From: JACDAE01 sp963744875
Lineage (GTDB): Bacteria > Chloroflexota > Ktedonobacteria > Ktedonobacterales > Ktedonobacteraceae
Direction of reading: 5' to 3'
Assembly: GCA_963744875.1 (NCBI GenBank)
Contig: CAVUVQ010000034.1
Location: 62,001 to 126,000, forward strand
DNA length: 64,000 nt
Part shown: in pieces, positions 53,959-63,081 of the stretch
How the letters are laid out: the number at the start of each line of letters is the position of its first letter
Position numbering within the stretch: position 1 is the first letter of the stretch
Program-made: the position numbers and the translations under genes
Notes under the pieces: generated by a model
What the model was told of the DNA's origin: nothing
Databases searched by the model: none
What the model saw: only the letters and a program-made list of their open reading frames with translations

Positions 53959-54438
53959 CTACTCTTTTATTCCACTACCTTGAATACGAGCTCGTTCGGG
54001 TTGACTGGGAAGTACGCCGGGAAGATTTACCCAGAGGAAACCATTCTCGTAGCGAGCGGTGACGGCATCGTGTTCAACAGGAGATGGGATAAATACTTCG
54101 ACACGAAATGGGCCATAACGAATCTGCGCCTCGTGGTAGCATAAATTTTTGTGAGTTTCGTTATGTTCGTCACGCCTCTCACCACTAATCACCAGGGCAT
54201 TTTCATAAAGAGTAACATCTATGTCCTCTTCTTTCATTCCCGCCAGTTCGATTTTAACCGTCATCCCATCAGCCGATTCACAAATATCAGCCAGGGGTCG
54301 CCATGTAGTAGAACGATGAAGTATGGATTGTTGACTCTGGTGCAGAGCGTCATTCAATAATTGACGATAACGCTGCTCCATTAGTTTCGGCGACCCATCG
54401 ATGTAGCGATAGGTTACCTGTCGATAGCGCATTCGCAT
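53959..54438 (-). CDS. Small heat shock protein Hsp20
   Basis: 159 aa. An N-terminal region of 45 residues is followed by the alpha-crystallin domain (WRPLADICESADGMTVKIEL, AGMKEEDIDVTLYENALVIS, GPFRVEVFIPSPV, YENGFLWVNLPGVLP) and a short tail. The GxLxxxLP-like motif is seen as GFLWVNLPG. An ATP-independent holdase working with Lon encoded next. Start at ATG 54438 with AGAGG, or two codons later. Confidence 0.92.
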   Translation of the reverse strand: MRMRYRQVTYRYIDGSPKLMEQRYRQLLNDALHQSQQSILHRSTTWRPLADICESADGMTVKIELAGMKEEDIDVTLYENALVISGERRDEHNETHKNLCYHEAQIRYGPFRVEVFIPSPVEHDAVTARYENGFLWVNLPGVLPSQPERARIQGSGIKE

Positions 54439-54600
54439 GGATGGTTACCTCTTATAAAAAAGGCAAGCTGTGCAAATAGACAAGTGTTTGCCAGGTCCTG
54501 TGCCTTCTACAATTACAAGATAGCACGAGAGATGATCTACCCAGGGGTACTCAAGTCTTCCATTGATTATGACACGCCCCCGATGAAATTGCAAGATCAT

Positions 54601-54629
54601 TTGACGTGTTCCAGTCAATATGCTACTAT
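54601..54629 (+). promoter_or_regulatory. Promoter inside an inverted repeat
   Basis: TTGACG (54601-54606), 17-base spacer, TACTAT (54624-54629), pointing to the gene at 54766. It is bracketed by CCGATGAAA (54580-54588) and TTTCATCGG (54641-54649), and also contains TTGAC-N8-GTCAA (54601-54618). A repressor operator is likely; no CIRCE element is present. Confidence 0.55.
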
Positions 54630-54765
54630 ATTTCTATATCTTTCATCGGTGTTCATAATGATGCAAATTAATTCATTGATGTAACCAATTAGCAGGTGCA
54701 ATTCGTGATATTAAATAGAGGATGCATCATTTCCCGATGCTGACAAGGATGATGGTGATTCAAGG

Positions 54766-55272
54766 ATGGCCAGAGCGTCATCCCCAACGATGAGGGTAAA
54801 AGACGACATGATCACCCAAAAAATCAAACGTTGGCTGAACAGGCTATTCGCATGGTGGCCCTGGAAACGATCTCCAGAAACCAGCTATGCACAAGCCATC
54901 AGCAACATGAATCCTGGCTTGACACTGGACTCAATGCTACGAAACACAGTGGATGGACCAATACCACAAACCGGCAACACTTCCGTAGCCGTTGAACAGG
55001 GGAATGAAGATATCCCGGAGTCGAGTCGGCCCACTGCCGAAGAACGCTCTGAGCCTCTTCTATCATCTCATCCTTTCCTGCCAGAAGAAACTCCCAATCT
55101 CTTGTCTTCTCCTGCTAAAAAGGAAAATTTACCTGATATATCAACTTCACAGCCTTCCCCTACCCCAGAACAAAAACTGGCGTTTTTGCAATACCTTGTA
55201 AAACGGGGCCTCATCAATGAAGGGTTCAGTGCAGAGCAAATACCCAGGCAGTATAAAAAATTCCACCAATAA
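54766..55272 (+). CDS. Hypothetical protein with SHOCT-like C-terminus
   Basis: 168 aa from ATG 54766; internal ATGs at 54790 and 54808 are also possible. Residues 15-40 are basic and aromatic (KIKRWLNRLFAWWPWKR), perhaps a membrane-surface helix. The middle 100 residues are a polar Ser/Pro/Glu linker. The last 35 (PEQKLAFLQYLVKRGLINEG) look like a SHOCT-type short C-terminal module. Upstream promoter well defined. Function unknown. Confidence 0.55.
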   Translation: MARASSPTMRVKDDMITQKIKRWLNRLFAWWPWKRSPETSYAQAISNMNPGLTLDSMLRNTVDGPIPQTGNTSVAVEQGNEDIPESSRPTAEERSEPLLSSHPFLPEETPNLLSSPAKKENLPDISTSQPSPTPEQKLAFLQYLVKRGLINEGFSAEQIPRQYKKFHQ

Positions 55273-55344
55273 AATGACTGCTTATATGTATTTTTGCACA
55301 TAAAAAGTGGTAATCGCCATCGATTACCACTTTCTTGATGTTGA

Positions 55345-56352
55345 CTAGAGACCAGTTGCGTAACCCTGAGCCTGCGCCTCTTCTTCAGTTGTGAAGTAGA
55401 TAACGTCATTTTTTTCAGTTTCTGACGCCGCCAGTTGCTCAAGAGGTGTTGAGACCGGGTAATAACGTCTGGTGCCAACAACACCTATGAATGCTGCATT
55501 GGCTGGTGCTGACTGCGCGGCTGGCATCTTATTCTCCGGGTCAGCTACAGCAACCGCAGGCACATTCTCTTCTGCAAGCACGGCTGGTGTCGGCTGCTGC
55601 ACAATTGGTCCACCAGTAGAGGTTGCATCTTTTACCTGGGCAGAAGATGTATGTACGTTTAAGTAACCATTCTGCGATACCGGATAGCTCTGTTCTGCTT
55701 CCAGTTGCTGCTGTTGCCGTACACGCTGTCGAATAAGCAAATAGGCTGTAATTCCAGCAGCAGACAGGCCAACAGCAAAACCTGAGATCACCCAGATGAT
55801 GCCGTTGCGCTCAGAGATGCGACGCGTAGCCTGACGACTGCGCTTACTCAACTCTTTCGCAACTCTCTGACTCCGCCTGTTGAGATCTTTGTTTAGCTTC
55901 TTACCACGCTTACCCAACTCTTTACGCACTTCTTCACTGCGCTTGAGCAGATCTTGAGAAACAGTATTTCCACGTTCAATAAGATCATGTGTCACTTCAC
56001 CGCTACGTGTCATCAAAGACTGAGAAAGCTTTGTACCACGCTCGACAAGATCTTCAAGCTCCTGGATCAGAGCTTCACCGCGTGCAGACAAAACATCACC
56101 AATTGGTTGTTTTGCGACTACAACATCCTCTTGCCCACCATTGGCAAACACAACCTTTTTCACATCAGGTTTATCCACTACATCCACTACATCCACCACT
56201 GCAAAATCTTCTGAACTCTTTCCACCCTGTTCAAGACGATCAGCAAGACGTGCCGCAAGCATATTAATAACTGGACTCAGTGCAGTCAATGTTACAGTTC
56301 CGACATGCAATAAGCGCTGGGTTCCCAATTCGGTCTTTTGATTTTCTGTCAT
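55345..56352 (-). CDS. Membrane protein with coiled-coil repeats
   Basis: 335 aa. Residues 85-180 are a run of 11-residue charged repeats (LIERGNTVSQDLLKRSEEVR type) likely to form a long coiled coil or amphipathic rod. One membrane segment lies at about 187-207 (IIWVISGFAVGLSAAGITAY). The C-terminal 55 residues (FIGVVGTRRYYPVSTPLEQL ... VIYFTTEEEAQAQGY) resemble the small Ada-type metal-binding domain that reads VGNxxSxxYH, but without its Cys. Function unknown; perhaps a cell-envelope spacer. Start ATG with GGAGG upstream. Confidence 0.65.
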   Translation of the reverse strand: MTENQKTELGTQRLLHVGTVTLTALSPVINMLAARLADRLEQGGKSSEDFAVVDVVDVVDKPDVKKVVFANGGQEDVVVAKQPIGDVLSARGEALIQELEDLVERGTKLSQSLMTRSGEVTHDLIERGNTVSQDLLKRSEEVRKELGKRGKKLNKDLNRRSQRVAKELSKRSRQATRRISERNGIIWVISGFAVGLSAAGITAYLLIRQRVRQQQQLEAEQSYPVSQNGYLNVHTSSAQVKDATSTGGPIVQQPTPAVLAEENVPAVAVADPENKMPAAQSAPANAAFIGVVGTRRYYPVSTPLEQLAASETEKNDVIYFTTEEEAQAQGYATGL

Positions 56353-56677
56353 GCTCTAACCTCCACAAATAATAATGAAAGGCGATTGCTGTTTTACTTC
56401 ATAGCAAACAAGCAACTCCCTCGTTCATACTGGTTTCTCTAACGGATATTTTTCCCACCCATCTCATTATAAACTTGCCATAAGAGAAGTGGAGTATAAA
56501 CTTGTATACGTACCGTCGAGGCACATGGGATACAGTATATCACGCCAGGAATGTAGGGGCCGCGTTTACGATGCTAAGTTGAATCCAACGTACATCTAAT
56601 GAGGGAATACAGCCTGGAACCACGTTGTGCCAGGCATCATTTCTGCTAAATGTTGAGGAACAGAAAAAAGATGCTGC
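56353..56677. other. Intergenic region with a repeat half-copy
   Basis: No gene. Contains GTAGGGGCCGCGTTTACGAT (56553-56572), similar to the half-copy at 62919, and two direct TATAAACTTG motifs near 56467 and 56495. Confidence 0.5.
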
Positions 56678-57124
56678 CTAAAAATCCTCGGTCGCGAACT
56701 CGCTCAATTGGAGGACAAGGCGACAGAAATGTAGCATTGCCGAGGCCGATTCTAAATATGCCTCATCGCTGGTAGCTGCCTGTTGAGTAATTGTAGCGCG
56801 GCGACGTAAGGCGCGTAGAACCACCATTACATCTTCTTTGAGGGAGATATCCAGGTCCCCACGTTGCATCAGAAGAACAACCTGGCTCACGATTAAATCA
56901 ACTTCACGACGCATCAACGTCAAATCTTTCATCCACGCCTCATCCTCATCCTCATCGCCCCCCTCGTAGCCACCGTCCCAAAATAGCGCATCAGCAAATT
57001 GCTCTCGCCTCTTAACATCGCTACGCATAGGCTTGCGTGTCGGTCGGAGGTGAGCTTTGGTTTCTTCTTGCTGTACACCTAGCTCACGCAGTAGCACGGC
57101 CAGTTCTTCTTCCCAGCCAGCCAT
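56678..57124 (-). CDS. Hypothetical protein, 148 aa
   Basis: 148 aa from the ATG at 57124 (MAGWEEELAVLLRELGVQQE), which has GGAGG at the right distance; the longer frame upstream has none. Helical, with an acidic stretch GGDEDEDEAW near residue 55 and a helical second half (LMRREVDLIVSQVVLLMQRG). Cytoplasmic. No family recognised. Confidence 0.6.
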   Translation of the reverse strand: MAGWEEELAVLLRELGVQQEETKAHLRPTRKPMRSDVKRREQFADALFWDGGYEGGDEDEDEAWMKDLTLMRREVDLIVSQVVLLMQRGDLDISLKEDVMVVLRALRRRATITQQAATSDEAYLESASAMLHFCRLVLQLSEFATEDF

Positions 57125-57384
57125 AGAGCACCTCCATGTAAAACAAGCGCAAACAGTGATCTGAGCCGGACTCTCAAGACCGCAAAGTTCCATACATCAA
57201 AGTAAGACGACATATCCCGCCCTTATGAGGTCTATCTACTCTGACCTTGAAACCCTACCTGAAGTGTAACACAGTGTCCGATGCTTGTAAATGGTCTGAA
57301 ATGTTTATCTAGCACCTCCATCCACCAGGAAAATTCGGTGTAGATACCACCTCTACACCATTCCTGACCATTTAATCACAAAAA

Positions 57385-57413
57385 GAACGCCATACCTCAA
57401 ATGTATGGCGTTC
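57385..57413 (-). terminator. Rho-independent terminator of the GH3 gene
   Basis: Perfect 11-bp stem (GAACGCCATAC, 57385-57395 with 57403-57413), 7-base loop, followed on the minus strand by T5. It lies 17 bases past the stop at 57430. Confidence 0.9.
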
Positions 57414-57429
57414 CGTATCAAAAGAACTT

Positions 57430-59513
57430 CTATTCAGTAATCGAACCCTGGAGCAGAATATTACGCGAAGATGCCCCTACCTGTATCTGATAGGTACCCG
57501 CTGTAATAGCCCAGGCATTTTTGCTGACATCCCAATGCTGGAAAGCACGAGCGTCCAACGCAATAGATGCATGGCCCGTCGCCCCCGCCGACAGCGCTAT
57601 TTTCTGGAAGCCCTTGAGTTGTCTGGGTGGCTCCCCCGCTGCCGCAGGCATATTAACATAAAGTTCAGCAATCTCTGAACCTGAGCGACTACCCGTGTTG
57701 GTGACATCGAATGTTACCGTGGCCGTATTCCCTGAACCCGCCGTGATCTTCAAATTGCTGTACTTGTACGAAGTGTATGAGAGACCAAAGCCAAATGGGA
57801 AGAGGGGTGTAACATTATGCGCATCATAGAAACGATAGCCCATATCAAGCTTCTCAGAGTAATTGACCTGGAGATTGACGCCTGGATATTGAGCAGGGGT
57901 GCTGGCTGGCAGATCCGTGACCAACTTAGGAAATGTAATGGGCAACTTACCAGAGGGATTGGTGAGACCAAAAGGATCGATGCTACAACATTCCCATCCT
58001 CCTCACCTGGATACCAGGCTTCTAGAACCGATGAGACCTGATTCACCCAGGGCATAAGAATGACGGAACCGCTCTTCACGACGACAATCGTGTTCTTATT
58101 AGCAGCCGCTACAGTGGAAACAATTGAGTCCTGGTTACCACTCAGCGAGATAGGAAAGTCAGAGCCTTCTTTACGAGCGTCACCAACCATCACAATCGCA
58201 ACATCAGCAGCTTTTGCCGCCGCTGCCGCAGAGGTAAGGTCACTTCCATCGTTATAGGTGATCGTGGCGTTGGGAGCCTGTTTTTGCAGACCAGCCAGAG
58301 GAGTAACCGAATAGATCGGGTGCACACCTGCCGTACCACCACCTCCCGATTTAGCTACGCCAGCCCAGGCAGTTTGTCCAATCAACGCTATTGAATGTAT
58401 CTTGCTCGCATTAAGTGGGAGCAGATTGGCACTATTTTTGAGTAAGACCGAACTGGCTTCGCCGATCGTGCGTGCAGTCACACCATCTGTAGTCCCCACA
58501 GCAGATGGAATCGAGGTTTGTGCTACAGGTGGCTTATCCCATAATCCTAATTGCATAGTAACACGGAAGCGGCGAATAAGCTTATCGTCAAGGACCGACA
58601 CAGGAACAGTTCCCGCCTGTACAGCCGCTTTAAGCGCACTCCCAAAATACTTTCCTGATGCCATCTCCAGATCCAGGCCACCCAATGCTGCATCTACAGT
58701 ATTATGGGCAGCACCAAAGTCAGAGGAGACAAAACCCTGGAAGTTCCAATCCCCCTTCAGAATCTGGTTCATAAGCACCGAGTTGTCACAGGCCCATTGC
58801 CCATTGACCTCAGGATAAGAGCACATGACCGCATCAACACCACCCTGCTTGACGGACATCTCGAAAGGAACGAGATAAAGTTCACGCAGCGTACGTTGAT
58901 CAATAACACTATTGCTCGTCTGGCGATTCAGTTCTTGCTCGTTGCCTACGTAGTGCTTGGCCTCAGCAATCTCGCCCTGGCTCTGAATACCCTGAATTTC
59001 ATTTGCAGCGATATCACCTGCCAGATATGGATCCTCCCCCAAATTCTCGAACGTACGCCCATTTTGTGGCACACGTGCCAGATTCATATCTGGACCCTCT
59101 AACATATCATTGCCGAGAATTTTTGCCTCGTTGCCGATGACAGAACCATAAGCATTCGCCAGACCTGTATCCCAACTGGCCGCCAGTGCGAGCGGTGCGG
59201 GAAGAGCAGTTGCAGGGGCACGTGGGCTGAGAGTACCATAGGAAACACCCGCTGAACCATTCGTAATCACAAATGCTGGAATACCCAGGCGTGGGATCGC
59301 TGGCACAATACGCAGATTGGGAGAGACTCCTCCGACGCCATGTACCTCCAATATCTTTTCATCCAGCGTCATTTGAGCAACAATGGCTCGCGCTCGTGCA
59401 TCTGGGGTTTGCGCCTGCGAACTGGCATTGGCCGCTGTTGGTGCCACAAGCCCAAATAAAGCTACGCTACTTAGCGCGATAATAAACCAGAAACGTTGTA
59501 AGCTTCGTTGCAT
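57430..59513 (-). CDS. Secreted glycoside hydrolase family 3 (beta-glucosidase type), frameshifted
   Basis: About 694 residues if joined. Signal peptide 1-31 (FIIALSSVALFGLVAPTAAN). The GH3 N-domain has ALPAPLALAASWDTGLA, NLARVPQNGRTFENLGEDPY, AEAKHYVGNEQE and the nucleophile Asp in GFVSSDFGA; the C-domain has EASSVLLKNSANLLPL and EAWYPGEEDGNVVASIL. At about 57970 (AAAA on the plus strand) coding changes frame and goes on with GLTNPSGKLPITFPK, FPFGFGLSYTSYKYSNLKI and a fibronectin-III-like end. Either a recent mutation or a sequence error. It would release glucose or similar residues outside the cell. Confidence 0.85.
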
Positions 59514-60093
59514 AGTTTGCTTTCCTTCTCATTAAATTAACACATCAGTAGAATGAACATCCGTTACTCATGACGACAGCATGGCAGTGATGTGATGCTT
59601 TACCTGTTATCAGAAGCGTCCATAATGCAGAAAACGTTATCTACTTCAGGTACAATTTCTGCTATGCGCAATACGCCTCTTCATAAACGGTGATAGGGAG
59701 AGTGGGGAAAGTCCTTCCTGGCTATCAATACTCATTGACACCAGTAGCCTTGAACAGCATTTGTCAGTTAACGCTGTATTGCTCCAAAGCAATCTTGCCA
59801 TCCATGACAGTTCTTTCCTTTCTTCTTCGCGATCTATATGACAGTCGCAAGAAAAAATTCTTCTTTTCACATCCTTGTAAAATAGGTGGTTCGTTCTTTT
59901 TCTGCTGATTTCTGGGAACTACACACAAGAAATATACAAGATTTACCGCATAATGTCAACGCATTTCATTCAATAGTCCTGGAATGGGGCAGGGTGTGTG
60001 CTCGTCACCGCCCGGTTCCCCATAGGATCACGTTTCCCGCATCAGGGCGGTGACGAGCACACGCCCTACGGATGAAGATCCTATTTAAGGTTT
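59514..60093. other. Intergenic region with an inverted repeat
   Basis: No credible gene. It should carry the GH3 promoter at its left end. The inverted repeat at 59989-60069 lies at its right end. Confidence 0.5.
59989..60069. repeat. Inverted repeat before menA-like gene end
   Basis: 59989-60013 (GCAGGGTGTGTGCTCGTCAC ...) pairs with 60045-60069 with two mismatches, 31-base loop. Its GTCACCGCCC core differs from families A and B. Confidence 0.8.
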
Positions 60094-61425
60094 TTAAAAA
60101 GGCAAGAGATGCGCTGGCAAATGAGGAAGGACAGGAATTAAAGCCTGGATGATGAGCGCAATCACAAGCAAGAGAGTGAAGTATGTTTCTAGTCTTAATG
60201 TCTGACGCATAGCTACGTGGATACTGGCCGGGGTATCAGTGCGCATCATACCACTGATAATGAGTACAAGTAGCGGAAATGTCCATAGTGTAATGAGAAG
60301 CAGATGGGGACCATGACGGGGTATAGCCAGAAAGACAAGGATACCATAAGCTCCTAGAAGCAGTACCAGGAGCCAGATACGGCTCCATTGCATGCCAATA
60401 AAAGATGCAATCGTATGCTTATCCGCAAGCACATCACCCTCCATATCGCGCACATTATTGAGGTGAATAATAGCTGCAGCGAGAAGGCCCAGGGGCAGAC
60501 TATAGACAAAGGTACTTGAAGCGATATGCCCGGCCTGTACGGCATAAGCGCCCATCGTAATCAAAGGGCCAAAGAGCAGAAACGCAACCAATTCACCCAG
60601 ACCTAGAGACGAAAGCGCACGAGGAGGCGCACTATAGAAGTATGCACAGAGCACACCAATCAAGCCAAACACGTAGAGCATTACTCCACCGGCGCTGGCG
60701 ACGATCACGCCAGCTATAACTCCCAATCCTAGCAAAACCAGCCCAGAGATCAAAATGCGGGTCGGCTTTACAAGCCCTTGTTGAATCAAGCCACCAGGCC
60801 CCAGAGCGTTACTGGTATCGATGCTACGCAAATAATCATAATAATCATTGATAAGATGCGCACCCAGTTGTAGCAATAACAAGGAAACAAGCATACCGAC
60901 AAAAGGCAAAACACGGAAATGCCCTAAAGGTGCCTGAGCAGAGACAGTTTGTATCCATGCTAGCGCACTACCTAATATAGCAGGCAAGAAAGAGAGAGGA
61001 AGATATAATGGACGTATGCCATCCAACCAGACATGAAGCCATTCGTTTGGAGTACGCCGATATTCTGTAGGCTGCACCACAAGCGGTGCTGGCATGCGTA
61101 CAGTACGCGTGGAAGCGACAGAGTGCACGGAAACTTCAGGCTCCAGCGCGTTAATAGTCTCTAATGAACCAATCGGAATCGTCGGTACATCTTCTGCCTG
61201 TACTAAATCAGCAGTCACTACACGAGTCGATGCTACTGTACGAGATCGCGTAGATCCAGGAAAAGTCTTTTTAGGTTTTATATTTACTTCATCAGATTCA
61301 GTTGTTACATCATAGTGAGAAGACGCCCTGGCGGGCGTTGAGTTCACAATTATCGTCGCTGAATCAGAAGCCATGGTATCAGATTGAGAAGCAGCAGAAT
61401 CTTTGTGCTTCATATCTTTCTCCAT
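60094..61425 (-). CDS. UbiA/MenA-type prenyltransferase
   Basis: 443 aa. The first 115 residues are a polar, Thr/Ser/Val-rich extension unusual for the family. Then come WLHVWLDGIRPLYLPLSFLP and about nine membrane segments, with the two Asp motifs: HLINDYYDYLRSID (NDxxDxxxD) and NNVRDMEGDVLADK. Motif type and AYFYSAPPRALSSLGLGEL point to MenA, joining 1,4-dihydroxy-2-naphthoate to a polyprenyl chain in menaquinone synthesis. No other men genes are present. RBS GGGGGAG. Confidence 0.85.
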   Translation of the reverse strand: MEKDMKHKDSAASQSDTMASDSATIIVNSTPARASSHYDVTTESDEVNIKPKKTFPGSTRSRTVASTRVVTADLVQAEDVPTIPIGSLETINALEPEVSVHSVASTRTVRMPAPLVVQPTEYRRTPNEWLHVWLDGIRPLYLPLSFLPAILGSALAWIQTVSAQAPLGHFRVLPFVGMLVSLLLLQLGAHLINDYYDYLRSIDTSNALGPGGLIQQGLVKPTRILISGLVLLGLGVIAGVIVASAGGVMLYVFGLIGVLCAYFYSAPPRALSSLGLGELVAFLLFGPLITMGAYAVQAGHIASSTFVYSLPLGLLAAAIIHLNNVRDMEGDVLADKHTIASFIGMQWSRIWLLVLLLGAYGILVFLAIPRHGPHLLLITLWTFPLLVLIISGMMRTDTPASIHVAMRQTLRLETYFTLLLVIALIIQALIPVLPHLPAHLLPF

Positions 61426-61511
61426 ATGCTCCCCCTCTCATTGTAAAGTCATCATTTAAAGATGCTGTTGGAATATATTCTTGAGGCTCGTAGAGTCTTC
61501 ATTAGTATTAT

Positions 61512-62171
61512 TTAACGTACATCTCGATTGGAATCAAATTTTTGTAGCTCCTGTTGCAGCTTCACCATTGATTGTTGCAGATGAGCCTGGCTGATAGCAG
61601 CCGTCAGATCGCCACGGGTTTTCTCTAAAATACCACGAGCGGCGTCGGTCGTGCGTCGAAGACCACTGGTAATGGCATCAGGAAAATCTACTGAGATGAG
61701 TAGAGCATAGATATCGTCCATATAGCGCAAGAAAATTTCGCAATCATCATAGTTACTATGACGCAACTGATCGAGTACATATCGCCTCAGCTCACCCACA
61801 GCCTCAGCAAGGCCATTCAGGTATGAGGCGTAACTGATTGAAAGCTCATCGGGCAAAGGCAGGGAACGATGCTGAGTGAGGGCGTTAAAAGTAATAGCTT
61901 CAGCATATTCTTTTTGCGCGTCTTGCACAAATCCAGCGTAATAGATATCCTGGTGATCACGCAGGTCAATCGTCATTTCAGCCAGAAGAGAGGCTGCTTG
62001 TGACATGAGTTCCTCAGCCATGCGGAACTCCTGACGGTGAGTCGCGCGAATACTATTAGCACAATAGCGAACAGCGGCACGTGATTTAGGGAGTGCACGT
62101 TCACGTGCGGCATGTTTGAGCGCCAGGTGATCTATAGCTTCGCGGCCAATCGTATCTATATTATAGAGCAT
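61512..62171 (-). CDS. Translin-family protein
   Basis: 219 aa, all helical, the size of archaeal and bacterial translins. Family blocks: ALPKSRAAVRYCANSIRATH and GFVQDAQKEYAEAITFNALT, the latter matching the QEYVEA segment that carries catalytic Glu in TRAX, then LPLPDELSISYASYLNGLAE and NYDDCEIFLRYMDDIYALL. Relatives bind single-stranded nucleic acid and some cut RNA. RBS AAAGGAA. It lies between menA and a small unknown gene on the same strand. Confidence 0.78.
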   Translation of the reverse strand: MLYNIDTIGREAIDHLALKHAARERALPKSRAAVRYCANSIRATHRQEFRMAEELMSQAASLLAEMTIDLRDHQDIYYAGFVQDAQKEYAEAITFNALTQHRSLPLPDELSISYASYLNGLAEAVGELRRYVLDQLRHSNYDDCEIFLRYMDDIYALLISVDFPDAITSGLRRTTDAARGILEKTRGDLTAAISQAHLQQSMVKLQQELQKFDSNRDVR

Positions 62172-62284
62172 AAACGATATTCCTTTCTATGGTATCTATA
62201 GTGTACCATAGAAAGGGTGAAGAAGGCATCAGCAATGCATATTTTGTTCAATGCCATAGCAATAATGGCGTTGAAAACCCGGTA

Positions 62285-62337
62285 GTGATAAGCATGGGTG
62301 GCATCGGGCAGCAACACGGGCACGATAAATCTGGCCC
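62285..62337. repeat. Degraded palindromic repeat
   Basis: The segment ends in GGCCCCTACC (mirror of the GTAGGGGCC repeat start) and carries GGGTGGCATCGGGCAGC earlier. It lies in the gap between the translin and 62338 genes. Weak pairing only. Confidence 0.35.
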
Positions 62338-62817
62338 CTACCGACCACGACTACGACGCGTCCTTTTAGTGCTTTGCAAAGACAGAGGATATACCTCTAT
62401 TTCTGCTGGAAAGCTCATACGCTGGAGATCGCCGGCCCAGAAAAGCAATTTCATCATCTCGGCAACAGCGTACAACATATGCTGCAACGTCGCTTCACGT
62501 GCCTGTTCATAGGCAACGCTTCCTTCATACGCAGCCATTTCCGCAAAGCCAACGCTGAGCGGAGAGATGCCACTGAGGCGAACAAGATAGGTATCCATCA
62601 TGGTATCCCCTTTGTCGGTTGGCATCATCACACGTAATTCTGGCTGACGGTCAATAACGTCTAGACGATAGAAGACACCATAATGATCACGAGAGGCCTG
62701 AAAAATAGATACCTCTGGTGCGGAGTCACTGTCATAGTTGGATGATCGGTCTTCTGGGCGTTCCATTTCTACTCCTAAGTCTGCCAGAAAGTTTTCAAAC
62801 TGCTCGTCGATGTTCAC
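62338..62817 (-). CDS. Hypothetical protein, 159 aa
   Basis: 159 aa with a GTG start at 62817 behind AAAGAGGA. An acidic N-terminus (MNIDEQFENFLADLGVEMER) leads to a mixed alpha/beta middle (FYRLDVIDRQPELRVMMPTD; YLVRLSGISPLSVGFAEMAA) and a basic end (STKRTRRSRGR). Cytoplasmic. No family recognised. Confidence 0.6.
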   Translation of the reverse strand: MNIDEQFENFLADLGVEMERPEDRSSNYDSDSAPEVSIFQASRDHYGVFYRLDVIDRQPELRVMMPTDKGDTMMDTYLVRLSGISPLSVGFAEMAAYEGSVAYEQAREATLQHMLYAVAEMMKLLFWAGDLQRMSFPAEIEVYPLSLQSTKRTRRSRGR

Positions 62818-63081
62818 GTCTATCCTCTTTCATGTATAGAACAATCTATATTTCACACTGCAACCCTTCAACATTCTATTCTGGACGGACTATGAGAAAG
62901 CGGAAATGGATCAATCATGTAGGGGCCACATTTACGACGCCCATATGCAGCCAGAACAAAAAGATCCGAATATCTCATGCCCGCCGTTTTGGAACACAGC
63001 AGGCACGAAATATTCGGACCACTACCTTGACAAACAATCTAATTACGGAAGCAACCTCTATTGCCTCCGCCGCTAGCTTTA
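62818..63081. other. Intergenic region with half-repeat and terminator
   Basis: GTAGGGGCCACATTTACGAC (62919-62938) is a half-copy related to 56553 and family A. TCCGAATAT (62965-62973) and ATATTCGGA (63010-63018) form a hairpin that may end the glycoside hydrolase transcript (minus strand). Confidence 0.55.

Noticed and set aside
54439..54765. CIRCE operator for hsp20
   Set aside because: No TTAGCACTC-N9-GAGTGCTAA-like sequence.
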